A stretch of 64,000 nt of DNA from DASPJQ01 sp035299065 (GCA_035299065.1 DATGXI010000129.1:22089-86088); one strand, 5' to 3'. Counted from the first letter of the stretch, positions 43,419 through 53,779 are shown. The notes: a model not told the origin generated them from the sequence alone. Program-made: numbers and translations.

Positions 43419-44996
43419 ATGAAACAAAAAATTCGATTTGAAGATTTTCGGTCAGGTATAGTGGTGGCACTGGTTGCCCTTCCTTTATGCCTTGGTATTG
43501 CACTTGCCTCGAGTACCGAAACTATAAAAGTACCATTGATTGCCGGTTTATTTGCGGGCATTATTGGCGGTATTATTGTAGGCTCCATTAGCAACTCACG
43601 TTTATCAGTAACAGGTCCGGCCGCTGGCCTTACCCTGGTTATTGCCACAGCCCTTACCACATTGTCTAAAGACACGGGTGTTCACCCTTACAGTGCGCTC
43701 ATGGTGGCTGTAATTGTTGCGGGGGTTATCCAGTTTTTACTGGGACTTTTACGGGCGGGGATTATTGCCACGTATTTTCCGTCTGCCGCAATTAAGGGAA
43801 TGTTGGTCGGAATCGGAATTATTCTTATTCTAAAACAAATTCCGCATTTTTTTGGATATGACAAGGATCCCGAAGGAGACCTTAATTTTTTTCAGATTGA
43901 CGGTGAAAATTCATTTTCTGAGTTAATCAATGCCATGAATTACATTTGTCCGCCATCGCTTATCATTGCTATTATAAGCCTTTCCATTTTAATTTTCTGG
44001 GAAACACGTCTTATAAAATCCAATAAAATTTTGTCGTATATACCAGCACCTTTGCTTGTTGTTTTAGTTGGAATTTTATTTAGCTGGATATTTTCGCGAA
44101 TGGGCGGAGTATGGACCATAGAAGCCGAACACATGGTAAACTTTCCCACTGTAATGGAAGCAAAAAGTATACACGAAGTTTTTTATTTTCCCGACTTTAG
44201 CGCCATTTATAACCCTGACGTATATAAAATTGCCGTGGTAATTGCAGCTGTAGCAAGTGTTGAAACGCTTTTATGCATTGAAGCCATTGATAAATTAGAC
44301 CCTGACCGCAACACTACGAACACAAACCGTGAATTAATGGCCCAGGGAACAGGCAACATTGTTTCCGGACTTATTGGCGGTTTACCCGTTACGTCTGTAA
44401 TTGTGCGTTCATCGGCCAACCTGAATGCTGGTGCAAAAAGTAAAATGTCAACCATCTTTCACGGATTGCTGCTTGCCGTTGCGGTTCTTTTTATGCCAAA
44501 TGTGCTAAAAATGATCCCCATGTCGGCTCTTGCTGCCATCCTGATTTATACAGGCTATAAACTGGCACGAATTTCAATTTTCAGGGATGTATACAGCCAG
44601 GGATGGAAATATTTTTTACCATTTATCATAACCGTTGGCGTTATGTTACCTACCGATCTTTTAAAAGGAGTTGGATGCGGAATCGTTGTATCGTTCATTT
44701 TTATCCTGATTGAAAACATGCGCATTCCTTTCAAAGTAGGACATCAAAAATTCAACGGCAAAACACATGTGCTTGTACAGGTATCGCAACATGTAACATT
44801 TTTACACAAGGGAAGTTTTGTGAAATTGCTCAACAACCTTCCGGAAGGGTCGGTACTTACCATTGACGCACGCAAAACCACTTACATGGACCGTGATGTC
44901 ACTGAATTATTGAACGAATTCAAGTACCGTGCTAAACTAAAAAACATAGAAACCGAATATTTAAACATTAGAGAAGTCAAAATCTTAGGACATTAA
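43419..44996 (+). CDS. SulP-family anion transporter, probably bicarbonate
   Basis: 525 residues from ATG 43419 (MKQKIRFEDFRSG is the usual SulP N-terminus; the upstream extension is unlikely). About 12-14 TM helices with the family signature SRLSVTGPAAGLTL, and a C-terminal STAS-like domain (about 445-525, VLTIDARKTTYMDRDV). It is followed four bases later by a beta-carbonic anhydrase gene. The SulP plus carbonic anhydrase pairing is known for bicarbonate uptake systems, so I infer HCO3-/CO2 handling rather than sulfate, but substrate is not proven. Confidence 0.9.
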   Translation: MKQKIRFEDFRSGIVVALVALPLCLGIALASSTETIKVPLIAGLFAGIIGGIIVGSISNSRLSVTGPAAGLTLVIATALTTLSKDTGVHPYSALMVAVIVAGVIQFLLGLLRAGIIATYFPSAAIKGMLVGIGIILILKQIPHFFGYDKDPEGDLNFFQIDGENSFSELINAMNYICPPSLIIAIISLSILIFWETRLIKSNKILSYIPAPLLVVLVGILFSWIFSRMGGVWTIEAEHMVNFPTVMEAKSIHEVFYFPDFSAIYNPDVYKIAVVIAAVASVETLLCIEAIDKLDPDRNTTNTNRELMAQGTGNIVSGLIGGLPVTSVIVRSSANLNAGAKSKMSTIFHGLLLAVAVLFMPNVLKMIPMSALAAILIYTGYKLARISIFRDVYSQGWKYFLPFIITVGVMLPTDLLKGVGCGIVVSFIFILIENMRIPFKVGHQKFNGKTHVLVQVSQHVTFLHKGSFVKLLNNLPEGSVLTIDARKTTYMDRDVTELLNEFKYRAKLKNIETEYLNIREVKILGH

Positions 44997-45000
44997 TTGT

Positions 45001-45642
45001 ATGGAAGAAAGTTATAAAAAGCTCATTGAAGGAAACCGCAGGTATTCTATGGGTAAAAAATTTGAAGATCCTGAATATTTCAAAAACCTTGGCAAAGGAC
45101 AAAGTCCAAGTTATTTATGGATTGGTTGCAGTGACAGCCGCGTGCCTGCCAATGAAATTACCGATACCGAGAGTGGTGAAATTTTTGTACACCGCAACAT
45201 TGCCAACCTGGTTGTTGCCACTGACCTTAACCTGATGAGTGTTGTTGAATACGCTGTAAAAGTATTGCACGTTAAACACATTATTGTTTGTGGTCATTAT
45301 GGTTGCGGTGGGGTTAAAGCTGCTATGTCAAACCAAACTTTTGGTTTTATTGACAACTGGCTACGTGGTATTAAAGAAGTTTACTACAAACACAGCAAGG
45401 AACTGGAAGCCATTGCCGACCTGGATAAACGCCAGGACCGGCTTACTGAATTAAATGTAATTGAGCAGGTAAACAACCTTGCAAAAACCCGCATTGTACA
45501 ACGTGCATGGCAACGCAGGGAATTGCAAATACACGGTTGGGTATACGGTATAAACAGCGGTATGATCAATGAACTGGATGCGTCACACGATGCTGTAAGT
45601 GGCATTGATCACATTTTCAGGTACGAATTTGATAAACCCTGA
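45001..45642 (+). CDS. Beta-class carbonic anhydrase
   Basis: A 213-residue beta-carbonic anhydrase that interconverts CO2 and HCO3-. Zinc ligands are Cys43 in IGCSDSRVPA, His99 and Cys102 in CGHYGCGG; the catalytic Asp45-Arg47 dyad is in the first motif. Length and order are standard. It starts four bases after the SulP transporter gene, so the two are almost certainly co-expressed. Confidence 0.95.
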   Translation: MEESYKKLIEGNRRYSMGKKFEDPEYFKNLGKGQSPSYLWIGCSDSRVPANEITDTESGEIFVHRNIANLVVATDLNLMSVVEYAVKVLHVKHIIVCGHYGCGGVKAAMSNQTFGFIDNWLRGIKEVYYKHSKELEAIADLDKRQDRLTELNVIEQVNNLAKTRIVQRAWQRRELQIHGWVYGINSGMINELDASHDAVSGIDHIFRYEFDKP

Positions 45643-45647
45643 TAAAA

Positions 45648-46817
45648 TCAGGTTGATTTAACTTTAATCATTTTAGCGGTGTGAATTGCCTTTTCCTTTA
45701 CGGCATTCACATCGCTAAGTGGTTTGTCCCAAGCAACAACAACACCCATACGCCTGTACGGACGCATAGTGGGTTTTCCAAATAATTTAATGTCGGTTTG
45801 CGAAACTTCTGCCGCTTTTTCCAAGCCATCAAATTGCGGGTTATTTCCATTGGCACCAGCAAGAATTACAGCACTTGCGCCAGCACGTTCAAGCGTAATT
45901 TCAGGAATAGGTAAACCAAGCACTGCACGCGCGTGCAATTCAAACTCATTGAAATTCTGCGTGCCGGCCAGCGTTACCATACCGGTATCATGCGGCCGCG
46001 GAGAAAGCTCCGAAAAATATACACCATTCTTTTCTGAAATAAAAAATTCAACGCCCCAGATTCCTGAACCCGTTAATGCTTTTGTAACGGCATGGGCTAT
46101 ACGTTGTGCCTCCTTAACATGCTCTTCTTTCATGGGCATCGGTTGCCAACTTTCCTGGAAATCGCCACGTTCCTGGCGGTGACCGATTGGCGGGCAAAAA
46201 AGCGTATTTCCATTGTTTTGGGTGACGGTAAGCAAGGTTATTTCATAATCAAAGTCTATAAATTCTTCTACAATTACCTCCACAATATCGCCACGTGATC
46301 CTTCAACGGCATATTCCCATGACTTCTTAATGTCGTTTTTGGTTTTAATAACCGACTGGCCTTTGCCGGATGATGACATGAGGGGTTTAACCACAACCGG
46401 AGTTCCAAGTTTTTCAACAGCAGCTGCCAGTTCCTTTTCGGAAGTTGCGTACAGGTAACTGGCTGTTTTCATGCCCAATTCCTTTGCAGCCAGGTCGCGT
46501 ATAGCTTTGCGGTTCATGGTAAAATTTGCTGCCTTCGCGCTCGGCACAACGTGAATTCCCTTTTTTTCATATTCATAAAACCGTTCAGTGCGTATGGCTT
46601 CAATTTCAGGAACAATAATTGCGGGCTTATGCCTTTCAACAATTGCATCCAGGGCTTTTCCATCCAGCATATTAATTATCTCACGCTGATCGGCTACCTG
46701 CATGGCTGGTGCGTTGTTATAACTGTCAACCGCAATTACGTATTGGCCAAGGCGCTTAAGAGCTATAACAAACTCTTTTCCAAGCTCTCCCGATCCAAGC
46801 AACATGATTTTTTGCAT
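45648..46817 (-). CDS. purT: Phosphoribosylglycinamide formyltransferase 2 PurT
   Basis: PurT transfers formate with ATP to GAR, a folate-independent step of purine synthesis. 389 residues from ATG 46817, which starts at MQKIMLLGSGELGKEF; E. coli PurT is 392 residues. ATP-grasp architecture: N-terminal nucleotide-binding (LLGSGELGKE), ATP-grasp central part (VVKPLMSSSGKGQSV, VIVEEFIDFDYEITLL) and C-terminal SPRPHDTGMVTLA. The longer upstream frame overlaps the divergent phosphatase gene and is rejected. Confidence 0.96.
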   Translation of the reverse strand: MQKIMLLGSGELGKEFVIALKRLGQYVIAVDSYNNAPAMQVADQREIINMLDGKALDAIVERHKPAIIVPEIEAIRTERFYEYEKKGIHVVPSAKAANFTMNRKAIRDLAAKELGMKTASYLYATSEKELAAAVEKLGTPVVVKPLMSSSGKGQSVIKTKNDIKKSWEYAVEGSRGDIVEVIVEEFIDFDYEITLLTVTQNNGNTLFCPPIGHRQERGDFQESWQPMPMKEEHVKEAQRIAHAVTKALTGSGIWGVEFFISEKNGVYFSELSPRPHDTGMVTLAGTQNFNEFELHARAVLGLPIPEITLERAGASAVILAGANGNNPQFDGLEKAAEVSQTDIKLFGKPTMRPYRRMGVVVAWDKPLSDVNAVKEKAIHTAKMIKVKST

Positions 46818-46866
46818 ACTGTTTTTTTTGATTAAAATTAGGTTTTTTACCATAACTTCGACCACC

Positions 46867-48834
46867 TTGGAAAAAAACCTCAAGTATATATTTTTTCTTT
46901 TTCTTGCTGTAGTTATTCTACCCTTAAAGGGCCAGGATAAAACAGGCGACATTGACAGTATAAACTTTTTTTACAACCAAAAAAATTTCAATTTTGAAAA
47001 AAAGTTCGACAATATTTATGAATACATGTTGCGCACTGTTGAAGAAAGCACAAAAAGCCTGCCGGTTTTAAGAAAACTTTTGGTTAAAGCCGAAAAACTG
47101 GGTGACTCGTTGCGTATAGCTAAAGCAAATTACCTGATTGGTGTAGTGTATGCCAATAAAGAAAATTATTTACTGGCACTTGATTTTTATTACAAGGCTT
47201 TACCATATGCACAAAATCATCAGGATACAGCATTTCTTATAAAATGCAACAACAGCATTGGTATTGCATTTTCCTGCCGCAGGCAGCATAAAAAAGCCGC
47301 AGAATATTTTTTGAAAAACGTTGCTCTTCACAAAGCAAAGAAAAACGAGTTTGGAGTTGGTATATCCTACAATAACGTGGCCATTGAGTACATAGAGCTG
47401 AAAAAATTCACCGAAGCCGAAAAATACCTGCGGGAATGCTACCGTACCCTGGTTAAATTTAAACAAATGTATTACGTGTCCACAGTAGTCATGAACCTTG
47501 GGGTTGTACGTTTTGAGCGCGCCCAATATGACTCGGCATTGTATTACTACCGCCTTTCACGCGACCTGGAAAAAAAACATGCAAGCCCTGTTATTTCCGA
47601 CAATACCTCCAACAACCTGGGACACGCATTCTGCAAATTAAAGCAATACGATTCTGCGCTCTATTACTGTAAATATACACTTGCACACATTGACACATTG
47701 AATTCACGTTACACCGTTAAGGAAACCTACAAGATCATGTCAGAAGTGTATCATAATTTGGGTGATGATAAACGCGCTTTCTACTACCTGCAAAAATACC
47801 ACCGCATATCTGACCTTATTTTTGATGACGAAAGCATTAAAAAAACTGTAGAGGATGAGAGCAATTACAATTATTTGAAAGTTGAGAACCAACTGAAACT
47901 TTCGCAGCAGCAACGCCTTAACGAAGAAAAAAGTAACCGCATGAAACTTATTTTTTTCTCGGCCGGAGGCTTACTTTTGCTCATTGCTTTGGCTGTAGTG
48001 TTTTACCGCTTCAGGGAAAAGAAAAAAGCCAATGCCATACTTACAAACCAAAAAAATAGAATTGAATTCCAGCAAAAAGAAATTACAGACAGTATTAGTT
48101 ATGCCAAACGCATACAGGACTCCATTCTTCCTTCCCACAGCGCCATGCAAAAATCATTGGGCGAACATGTGTTGTTTTATTTACCCAAGGACATTGTAGG
48201 TGGCGATTTTTATTTCGTAGAACGGGTACACAACAAAAAGTATTTTGCAGTCATTGATTGTACGGGTCACGGGGTTCCTGGCGGGTTCATGAGCATGCTT
48301 GGTTACAATGCCATCAACAATGCGTTACTTGATTTAAAAATTGAAGAGCCCGGCAAAATACTTGATTGCCTTTCAAAAAACCTTGTTGAGCACTTTACAC
48401 AAGAGGGGAAAGCAACCCTGCGTGATGGCATGGATATGGCCCTGTGTTGCTTGTTCGAGAAAGACGGAAAACATATACTTGAATATGCCGGTGCACACAA
48501 TCCGTGCTGGATTATTAAACATACCAGTTTTGAGCTGATTGAACTGAAAGCAACCAAACAGCCAATTGGTTATTTTGAGAATTTTAAACCGTTTACTACC
48601 CAAACTGTTGAAGTGGAAAAAGGCGATATGATTTATTTATTTTCAGACGGGTATCCCGACCAGTTTGGCGGCCCACGCGGAAAAAAATTCAAATATTCGC
48701 AATTGAAGACGGTTCTTCAGCAGTACGCGCCAACAGCTATCGAAAAACAGGAGATTATTGCCAAAGCATTCGAAGAATGGAAAGGTAACCAGGAACAAAT
48801 GGATGATGTTTGTATACTGGGTGTAAGAGTCTGA
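46867..48834 (+). CDS. TPR protein with SpoIIE-type (PP2C) phosphatase domain
   Basis: About 655 residues from TTG 46867, which puts a signal peptide (NLKYIFFLFLAVVILPLKG) at the N-terminus; the ATG at 46804 would overlap the purT start. Periplasmic TPR array (about 50-340, YKALPYAQNHQDTAFL), one TM helix (FFSAGGLLLLIALAVVFY), a coiled coil, and a cytoplasmic SpoIIE/PP2C phosphatase. Metal-binding motifs are DIVGGDFYF, DCTGHGVPGGFMS, LRDGMDMALCC and DDVCILGV. It probably dephosphorylates an anti-sigma-antagonist-type protein; no STAS partner is adjacent. Confidence 0.9.
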   Translation: MEKNLKYIFFLFLAVVILPLKGQDKTGDIDSINFFYNQKNFNFEKKFDNIYEYMLRTVEESTKSLPVLRKLLVKAEKLGDSLRIAKANYLIGVVYANKENYLLALDFYYKALPYAQNHQDTAFLIKCNNSIGIAFSCRRQHKKAAEYFLKNVALHKAKKNEFGVGISYNNVAIEYIELKKFTEAEKYLRECYRTLVKFKQMYYVSTVVMNLGVVRFERAQYDSALYYYRLSRDLEKKHASPVISDNTSNNLGHAFCKLKQYDSALYYCKYTLAHIDTLNSRYTVKETYKIMSEVYHNLGDDKRAFYYLQKYHRISDLIFDDESIKKTVEDESNYNYLKVENQLKLSQQQRLNEEKSNRMKLIFFSAGGLLLLIALAVVFYRFREKKKANAILTNQKNRIEFQQKEITDSISYAKRIQDSILPSHSAMQKSLGEHVLFYLPKDIVGGDFYFVERVHNKKYFAVIDCTGHGVPGGFMSMLGYNAINNALLDLKIEEPGKILDCLSKNLVEHFTQEGKATLRDGMDMALCCLFEKDGKHILEYAGAHNPCWIIKHTSFELIELKATKQPIGYFENFKPFTTQTVEVEKGDMIYLFSDGYPDQFGGPRGKKFKYSQLKTVLQQYAPTAIEKQEIIAKAFEEWKGNQEQMDDVCILGVRV

Positions 48835-48850
48835 GAAAAATCAACAATTA

Positions 48851-48894
48851 AAATCAGAGATCAGAACGTTTTACGGTTTTCTGATCTCTGATTT
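48851..48894 (+). terminator. Bidirectional terminator
   Basis: A perfect 16-bp stem (AAATCAGAGATCAGAA / TTCTGATCTCTGATTT) between the convergent phosphatase (stop 48834) and adhesin (stop 48923) genes, followed by a T run on the plus strand and preceded by A-rich sequence that serves the minus strand. Position and strength fit a shared terminator. Confidence 0.92.
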
Positions 48895-48922
48895 TTCTGT
48901 TTCCTGTTTCAACACTGGTTTA

Positions 48923-51900
48923 TTATTTCAATAAGGTAACATGTCCTTCTTTTGACAATACCTGCGTGCTGTTTTCTTCGGTTTTGTACCTGATTTTGTA
49001 TACGTACACATCTTCTTTTGCCATTTCACCTTTAACGGTTCCATCCCAACCGGCATCCAGACTTTTTGATGTAAATATCAATTCACCCCAGCGGTCAAAT
49101 ATCATCATTTCGTATTCTGAAATATGTGTACCCTGCGCAAAGAAAATTTCATTGTTACCATTACCATTGGGCGTAAAGGCATTTGGAACGTACAAAGTGT
49201 GTTCCGGATGAATGTTTACCTCCATTTGGGCCGTATCAGCACACCCGTACTGGTTATTTGCAATCAGGGTTACGGTATACGTACCTTCACCGCTATATGT
49301 ATGGTGTGGTTGGGTTGCAGTTGAAACCGACCCATCGCCAAATGACCAGTTATAAGTGTCGGCAAACAACGATGCATTGATGAATTGAATGACAGGTGAA
49401 AATTCACCCGCTGTGTGGCTTACTGCATCAATAATGGCATCGGCTTGTGGAAAAATCTGGATAGTGGCCGTTGCATTTGCAGTAGACTTACAACCATTCG
49501 CATCTGTAACAGTTAATTCATAATTATAAACACCTGTTTCCGAAAAATTATGCGAAGGTTCAGGTTCACTTGAAGCAATACCACCAATGTTCCATTCATA
49601 AATATCACCCGGGTTAGCCGGACTTCCGTTGGCAAATTCAATGCTAACTGATCCACATCCATTTGTCACAATATTTGGCAATGTCACAATGGGTAAAGGA
49701 TTTACTACAACCGGTACAGGTACTGAAGCACTGTTACCACACACATCGGTAGTAGTTACCGTATACGTTGTGTTTGAAACCGGTGAAAATGTATGGGGGC
49801 CTGGTCCAATTTGCGCACCACCATTCCATGAAAATGAATACGCGTCAATTCCCCCGCTTACGTTTGCACTTAAACTTACCGACTCGCCAACACAAATATC
49901 ATGATTACCGGTAACGTTTAAGGTTATGTTGTTGATGTCATTTACAGTTACCACCGTTGTTCCCATATTGGACGAACACCCGTTATTGTCATCAACCGTT
50001 ACCGTATAGGTTGTTGTTGAGGCAGGGCTTACCACGTGGGTTACATTATTACCTAAACCAGTACTCCAGTTATATGCATATGTACCCGAACCACCGCTTG
50101 CATATGCATAAATGGTTACATTGTCACCCGGACAAATTACCAGGTTAGGCGATACAATGATTGAAACGGGTGAAGGTTCTGTTAAGGTAACAACCTGCGA
50201 AGTTGAACATCCATGACCATCCGTAATAATAACTGTATAACTACCATTATCCAAAGCGGTAAGCGTTGAACCATTTGCAACACCTGCTGCATTTACTGTA
50301 ATTATATATGGCACTGTTCCGCCTGTTGCGTTTACCTGCAAGGTTCCGTCATTTAATCCATAACAGGTGGGATTTGTTGAATTAACTGCAAGGTTTAATG
50401 GAGCAGGCTCAAGAATATTTATGTTGTTTGAAATAGCACAACCATTTGCATCGGTAACCGTGTAGGTATACGTTCCCATTGACAAACCACTCACACTTGT
50501 TCCTGTTTGAACGGGTGTAGTTGACCAGCTAACCGATAGCGCGCCTGAGCCACCTGTTAAACCAAGTACACAACTTCCGTTTGAAAGTCCGGTACAGGTT
50601 ACATCATTTATAGTAGTGGATGTTACGGTGATTGCTGCAGGTTCATTTATTGTAACACTTGATGTAGCCGAACAGCCATTTGCATCGGTAACTGTACATG
50701 TATACGTTCCGGCTGCCAATGCAGTAACGGTGTTTGTAGCGGCACCTGTTGACCAGTTAAGGTTGTACGGTGCAGTACCGCCCGAAGGTGTGGCAGTTGC
50801 CGAACCATTGCCCATACCGTTGCATGTAATGTCACTTTTCACCACATTGAGGGCTACGGCCGAAGCAGGTTGTGTAATGGTAACAACTGTATTGGTTACG
50901 CATCCGCCCGCATTAGTTGCTGTTAATGCATATGTACCGGCTGTTAAACCGGTAAGTGCCGATGTGGTTGCACCGTTAGACCATGCGTATGACACAATGG
51001 GTCCACCGCTTGCAACTGTAGTTGTTACAGCACCAGTGGCCGAACCAAAACAGTCTACATAAGTAGGTGTATAATTAATTACAGCCGGAACTGATCCAGG
51101 TCCTACATTGAAATTACTGGTATTTGTACATCCTGCTGCATCGCTAACCGTAAGCGTATATGCTCCGGCTGCAAGTCCGCCTACAGTTGTACCGGTTGCA
51201 CCGGTTGACCATGCATATGTATAGGGTGCTGTTCCACCCGAAACGGCTGATGTGGCACTTCCGGTTGACATACCACAATTGGCATCAACAGGTGTTACAT
51301 TTAACGTTAAGCCGGTAACCGTTATACAGAAAGCAAATGTTTGCGAGCCGTTAAAAGGGCAGGCATCATCTGTAACTGTAACCGTGAAACACCAGGGTGT
51401 TGTGCTAATATCAGCTGCTGTTGGTGTCCATGTAAAGGTTCCTGTTGGGTTTGCTGCGGTAGTGGTTGTAAACGTTGCACCGGTAATGGCGTTGTTCCAG
51501 GTAAGTGTTAATATTTGTCCTGCATCTTCATCTGACGAGAACACATTAAATGTTAATGTTGAACCTGCACATACACTGGTGCTAAAACTGCTTGTTCCAT
51601 TAATACCGGTAATTTCCGGAACTGTATTTGTGCAGTTAATTACGCGTACCTGTATGTCGCGAATTACGCTTCCAATTAATACACCTGCACGCCACTCTTC
51701 AACAAGCACAGCCATAACCGTAACTTCAAGAATTTGCGGTGTCATGCAAATGTCACCGGTTAACGGGTCAATTGTCATGGCAGGAACTGAATTAAGTGGT
51801 TGCGTGGCGCTGTACGGAGGAAGGTAAGTAACGGTAGTGGCCGGACCCGTCATTGGTGTAATTAATGAATACGCCAAAGAATCACCGTCAGCATCAGTTG

Positions 51901-52471
51901 CTCCGTGATTAAAGCAATAAGTTTGTGTTGCACAAACAAAAGGTACAGGCGGGTTGGAAAATACGGGTGAGTTGTTGCACGGATAATTTAGATTATCCAG
52001 GTTTGCTTCCACATAAATGTTTTCACTGCCGGGCGCATTAATGGTGTTGATGGCGGCATTGCGGCAACATAACGTAAAACTGAAAACCCAGTCGGTGCAA
52101 TTGGCTGGTAAATTTGTTGTGCCTGAATATTTCCACTCCTGCACCCCGGGGTAAGATCCACCCGTACAGGTTGTGTTCATGGCGGCACAAATAGGTGTTA
52201 CTTCTGCTCCTGTTCCTGCTACTGGAAAAAGAGTTACGGTGTAGTTCTGTGCGCATGAAGCCGATGAAACGTCAACAGTTACGCTGCCTGGTGCGGCAAC
52301 CCCTGCGCAGTCACGGTAAAATGAAACCATGAGCTGGTAATTGTTTCCACCTAAACATTGATAACTAATGTCGGCTCCTTGTGCGTGTGTTGCGAAGAGT
52401 TGGCTGGTTTTAAATTGAGCTGCTAATGTCATGCATACTCCCAGGACGCATGTTTTGTAAAAATTTTTCAT
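48923..52471 (-). CDS. SprB-repeat surface protein with T9SS type B (CHU_C) tail
   Basis: A 1182-residue secreted adhesin-like protein. Signal peptide (about 1-28), a Cys-rich N-terminal domain (to about 280), a Cys-rich linker with several beta domains, then five SprB repeats of about 65-75 residues (from about 390; each has a C-x-G-x-x-x-G-S start and a DANGC-like end), two Ig-like domains (about 745-895), two PKD domains (about 905-1085) and the gliding-motility C-terminal CHU_C domain (FTPNGNGNNEIF ... FDRWGELIF) used for T9SS type B secretion. Gliding or attachment role inferred from the SprB relationship. Low-complexity Gly/Thr/Asn repeats dominate. Confidence 0.92.
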   Translation of the reverse strand: MKNFYKTCVLGVCMTLAAQFKTSQLFATHAQGADISYQCLGGNNYQLMVSFYRDCAGVAAPGSVTVDVSSASCAQNYTVTLFPVAGTGAEVTPICAAMNTTCTGGSYPGVQEWKYSGTTNLPANCTDWVFSFTLCCRNAAINTINAPGSENIYVEANLDNLNYPCNNSPVFSNPPVPFVCATQTYCFNHGATDADGDSLAYSLITPMTGPATTVTYLPPYSATQPLNSVPAMTIDPLTGDICMTPQILEVTVMAVLVEEWRAGVLIGSVIRDIQVRVINCTNTVPEITGINGTSSFSTSVCAGSTLTFNVFSSDEDAGQILTLTWNNAITGATFTTTTAANPTGTFTWTPTAADISTTPWCFTVTVTDDACPFNGSQTFAFCITVTGLTLNVTPVDANCGMSTGSATSAVSGGTAPYTYAWSTGATGTTVGGLAAGAYTLTVSDAAGCTNTSNFNVGPGSVPAVINYTPTYVDCFGSATGAVTTTVASGGPIVSYAWSNGATTSALTGLTAGTYALTATNAGGCVTNTVVTITQPASAVALNVVKSDITCNGMGNGSATATPSGGTAPYNLNWSTGAATNTVTALAAGTYTCTVTDANGCSATSSVTINEPAAITVTSTTINDVTCTGLSNGSCVLGLTGGSGALSVSWSTTPVQTGTSVSGLSMGTYTYTVTDANGCAISNNINILEPAPLNLAVNSTNPTCYGLNDGTLQVNATGGTVPYIITVNAAGVANGSTLTALDNGSYTVIITDGHGCSTSQVVTLTEPSPVSIIVSPNLVICPGDNVTIYAYASGGSGTYAYNWSTGLGNNVTHVVSPASTTTYTVTVDDNNGCSSNMGTTVVTVNDINNITLNVTGNHDICVGESVSLSANVSGGIDAYSFSWNGGAQIGPGPHTFSPVSNTTYTVTTTDVCGNSASVPVPVVVNPLPIVTLPNIVTNGCGSVSIEFANGSPANPGDIYEWNIGGIASSEPEPSHNFSETGVYNYELTVTDANGCKSTANATATIQIFPQADAIIDAVSHTAGEFSPVIQFINASLFADTYNWSFGDGSVSTATQPHHTYSGEGTYTVTLIANNQYGCADTAQMEVNIHPEHTLYVPNAFTPNGNGNNEIFFAQGTHISEYEMMIFDRWGELIFTSKSLDAGWDGTVKGEMAKEDVYVYKIRYKTEENSTQVLSKEGHVTLLK

Positions 52472-52678
52472 GACCCACCTCGCTTTTCTTTAAAAGGTTA
52501 AAAATTGAAAGAACTTAGAACGTTAGAACTTCGGGTAGAACGTATGCAAGCATACCATTTGTTACAAAAATCGACCGCAAAAAATATATATTTCAGGGAG
52601 TTAATAAAAAAGCAGGGTTTTAACTAACCTTTGAAATAAGGCTTACGTATACCCGCGATAAATGAAAAATTTTTACGT

Positions 52679-52696
52679 CACTAAAGGCTTTTAGTG
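52679..52696 (-). terminator. Probable terminator of the LytTR gene
   Basis: A 7-bp perfect stem (CACTAAA / TTTAGTG) with a 4-base loop, 10 bp beyond the stop of the LytTR gene on the minus strand and followed by an A/T-rich stretch with T5. Weak stem, so moderate. Confidence 0.45.
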
Positions 52697-52705
52697 AGTG
52701 TGTTT

Positions 52706-53473
52706 TCAGAATTCTTTCAGCCGCTTTAAAAAATCAGCCGTCCTGCTTCTTGCTACCACAAGCTTCGTGCCATTTTTAAGTATTGCAAAGCTTCCATCCT
52801 CACTTAAATAATCGGTCAGGTAGTCCAGGTTAAGAATTGTTGATTTATGGATCCGGAAAAAATGTTCGGGATTGAGCATTTCTTCATAAACGGCAAGTGT
52901 ACGGGTATCAAGGTATTTTGAACCATCGGCAAAAAATAAATGCGTGCAGTTACCATCTGCTTCAAGGTACATAATGTCCTTATCATTCACAATCTTAATC
53001 CCCTTTTGGTGGTTAATGGTGATGCGTGAACTGTATTTATTTGACTTTATTGATTCTGACAGTTCTTTTATGGTTTCAAAATAATCGTCAATGCGGGGTT
53101 TACCAGAGACCAGTTGCTCTTTAACTTTATCCACAGCAATTTTAAGGTCATCAATATCAATTGGCTTTAATACATAATAAACTGCATTGGCGTTAAAAGC
53201 CCTTATGGCATAATCTTTAAATGCTGTAACAAACACAACAAAAAAGTCTTTGGTTTTAAGCGATTCAAGCAGGTCAAATCCTTCAGTTGCACTGGGCATG
53301 CGAATATCCAGGAAAACCAGTTTGGGTTTTAGGGTTTCAATTTTTTCTTTTGCATCGGTAATATTGCTGCACTTGGCAACAACATTTACCTCGGGACAAA
53401 ATTCTTCAAGCAACATGAAAAGATTTTCCCTTGCAGGTAATTCATCGTCAACAATTACAGCATCAATTTTCAT
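52706..53473 (-). CDS. LytTR response regulator
   Basis: A 255-residue regulator: receiver (Asp9-Asp10, phospho-acceptor Asp56 in VFLDIRMPS, Lys in VLKPID) and LytTR domain (IMYLEADGNCTHLFF, FFRIHKSTILNLDYLTDYL). Very similar in shape to the 35576 regulator, but without an adjacent LytS kinase, so its partner is elsewhere. It lies just upstream (in transcription order) of the giant adhesin gene, separated by 234 bp and a weak terminator; control of the adhesin is a hypothesis only. Confidence 0.92.
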   Translation of the reverse strand: MKIDAVIVDDELPARENLFMLLEEFCPEVNVVAKCSNITDAKEKIETLKPKLVFLDIRMPSATEGFDLLESLKTKDFFVVFVTAFKDYAIRAFNANAVYYVLKPIDIDDLKIAVDKVKEQLVSGKPRIDDYFETIKELSESIKSNKYSSRITINHQKGIKIVNDKDIMYLEADGNCTHLFFADGSKYLDTRTLAVYEEMLNPEHFFRIHKSTILNLDYLTDYLSEDGSFAILKNGTKLVVARSRTADFLKRLKEF

Positions 53474-53779
53474 ATGTCTGTTGCATGTGCATTTCGCCTG
53501 TTTCCACTATCAATTTGGTATGCCCACCTGTATTGTTATGCCTTTTTTACAAACAGGGGTATATCATCAAGGGCTAAGATAACAGGAATTTTGGCAGATC
53601 CATGGTTTTTAGATTTTTTAATCGGGCGATTTTTAAACGTTGATCGAAGCAATTACACATCTCGTGCGTTAAAATCGTTAAACGTTCAGGAGGACAAAGC
53701 GAACCAAAACAGTTTTTATAGCGTATATACGCTCACGCAGTTGGCCAGTTTACTTTTTTTTCTAACTTAACGCTAAGAA
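53474..53779. other. 306-bp divergent intergenic region
   Basis: Separates the LytTR gene (minus) and the fructosamine-kinase-like gene (plus), so it should hold two promoters. I see no convincing -7/-33 pair, no long inverted repeat and no open frame with protein-like composition. Confidence 0.4.

Noticed and set aside
46804..46866. ATG at 46804 as the start of the TPR-phosphatase gene
   Set aside because: It would overlap the start of purT on the opposite strand and bury the signal peptide 21 residues in; the TTG at 46867 fits better.
50616..51827. Plus-strand open frames of 148 and 191 codons inside the SprB-repeat gene
   Set aside because: They are antisense frames of a Gly/Thr/Ala-rich repeat region with no domain-like content; the minus-strand gene has clear SprB and CHU_C domains.
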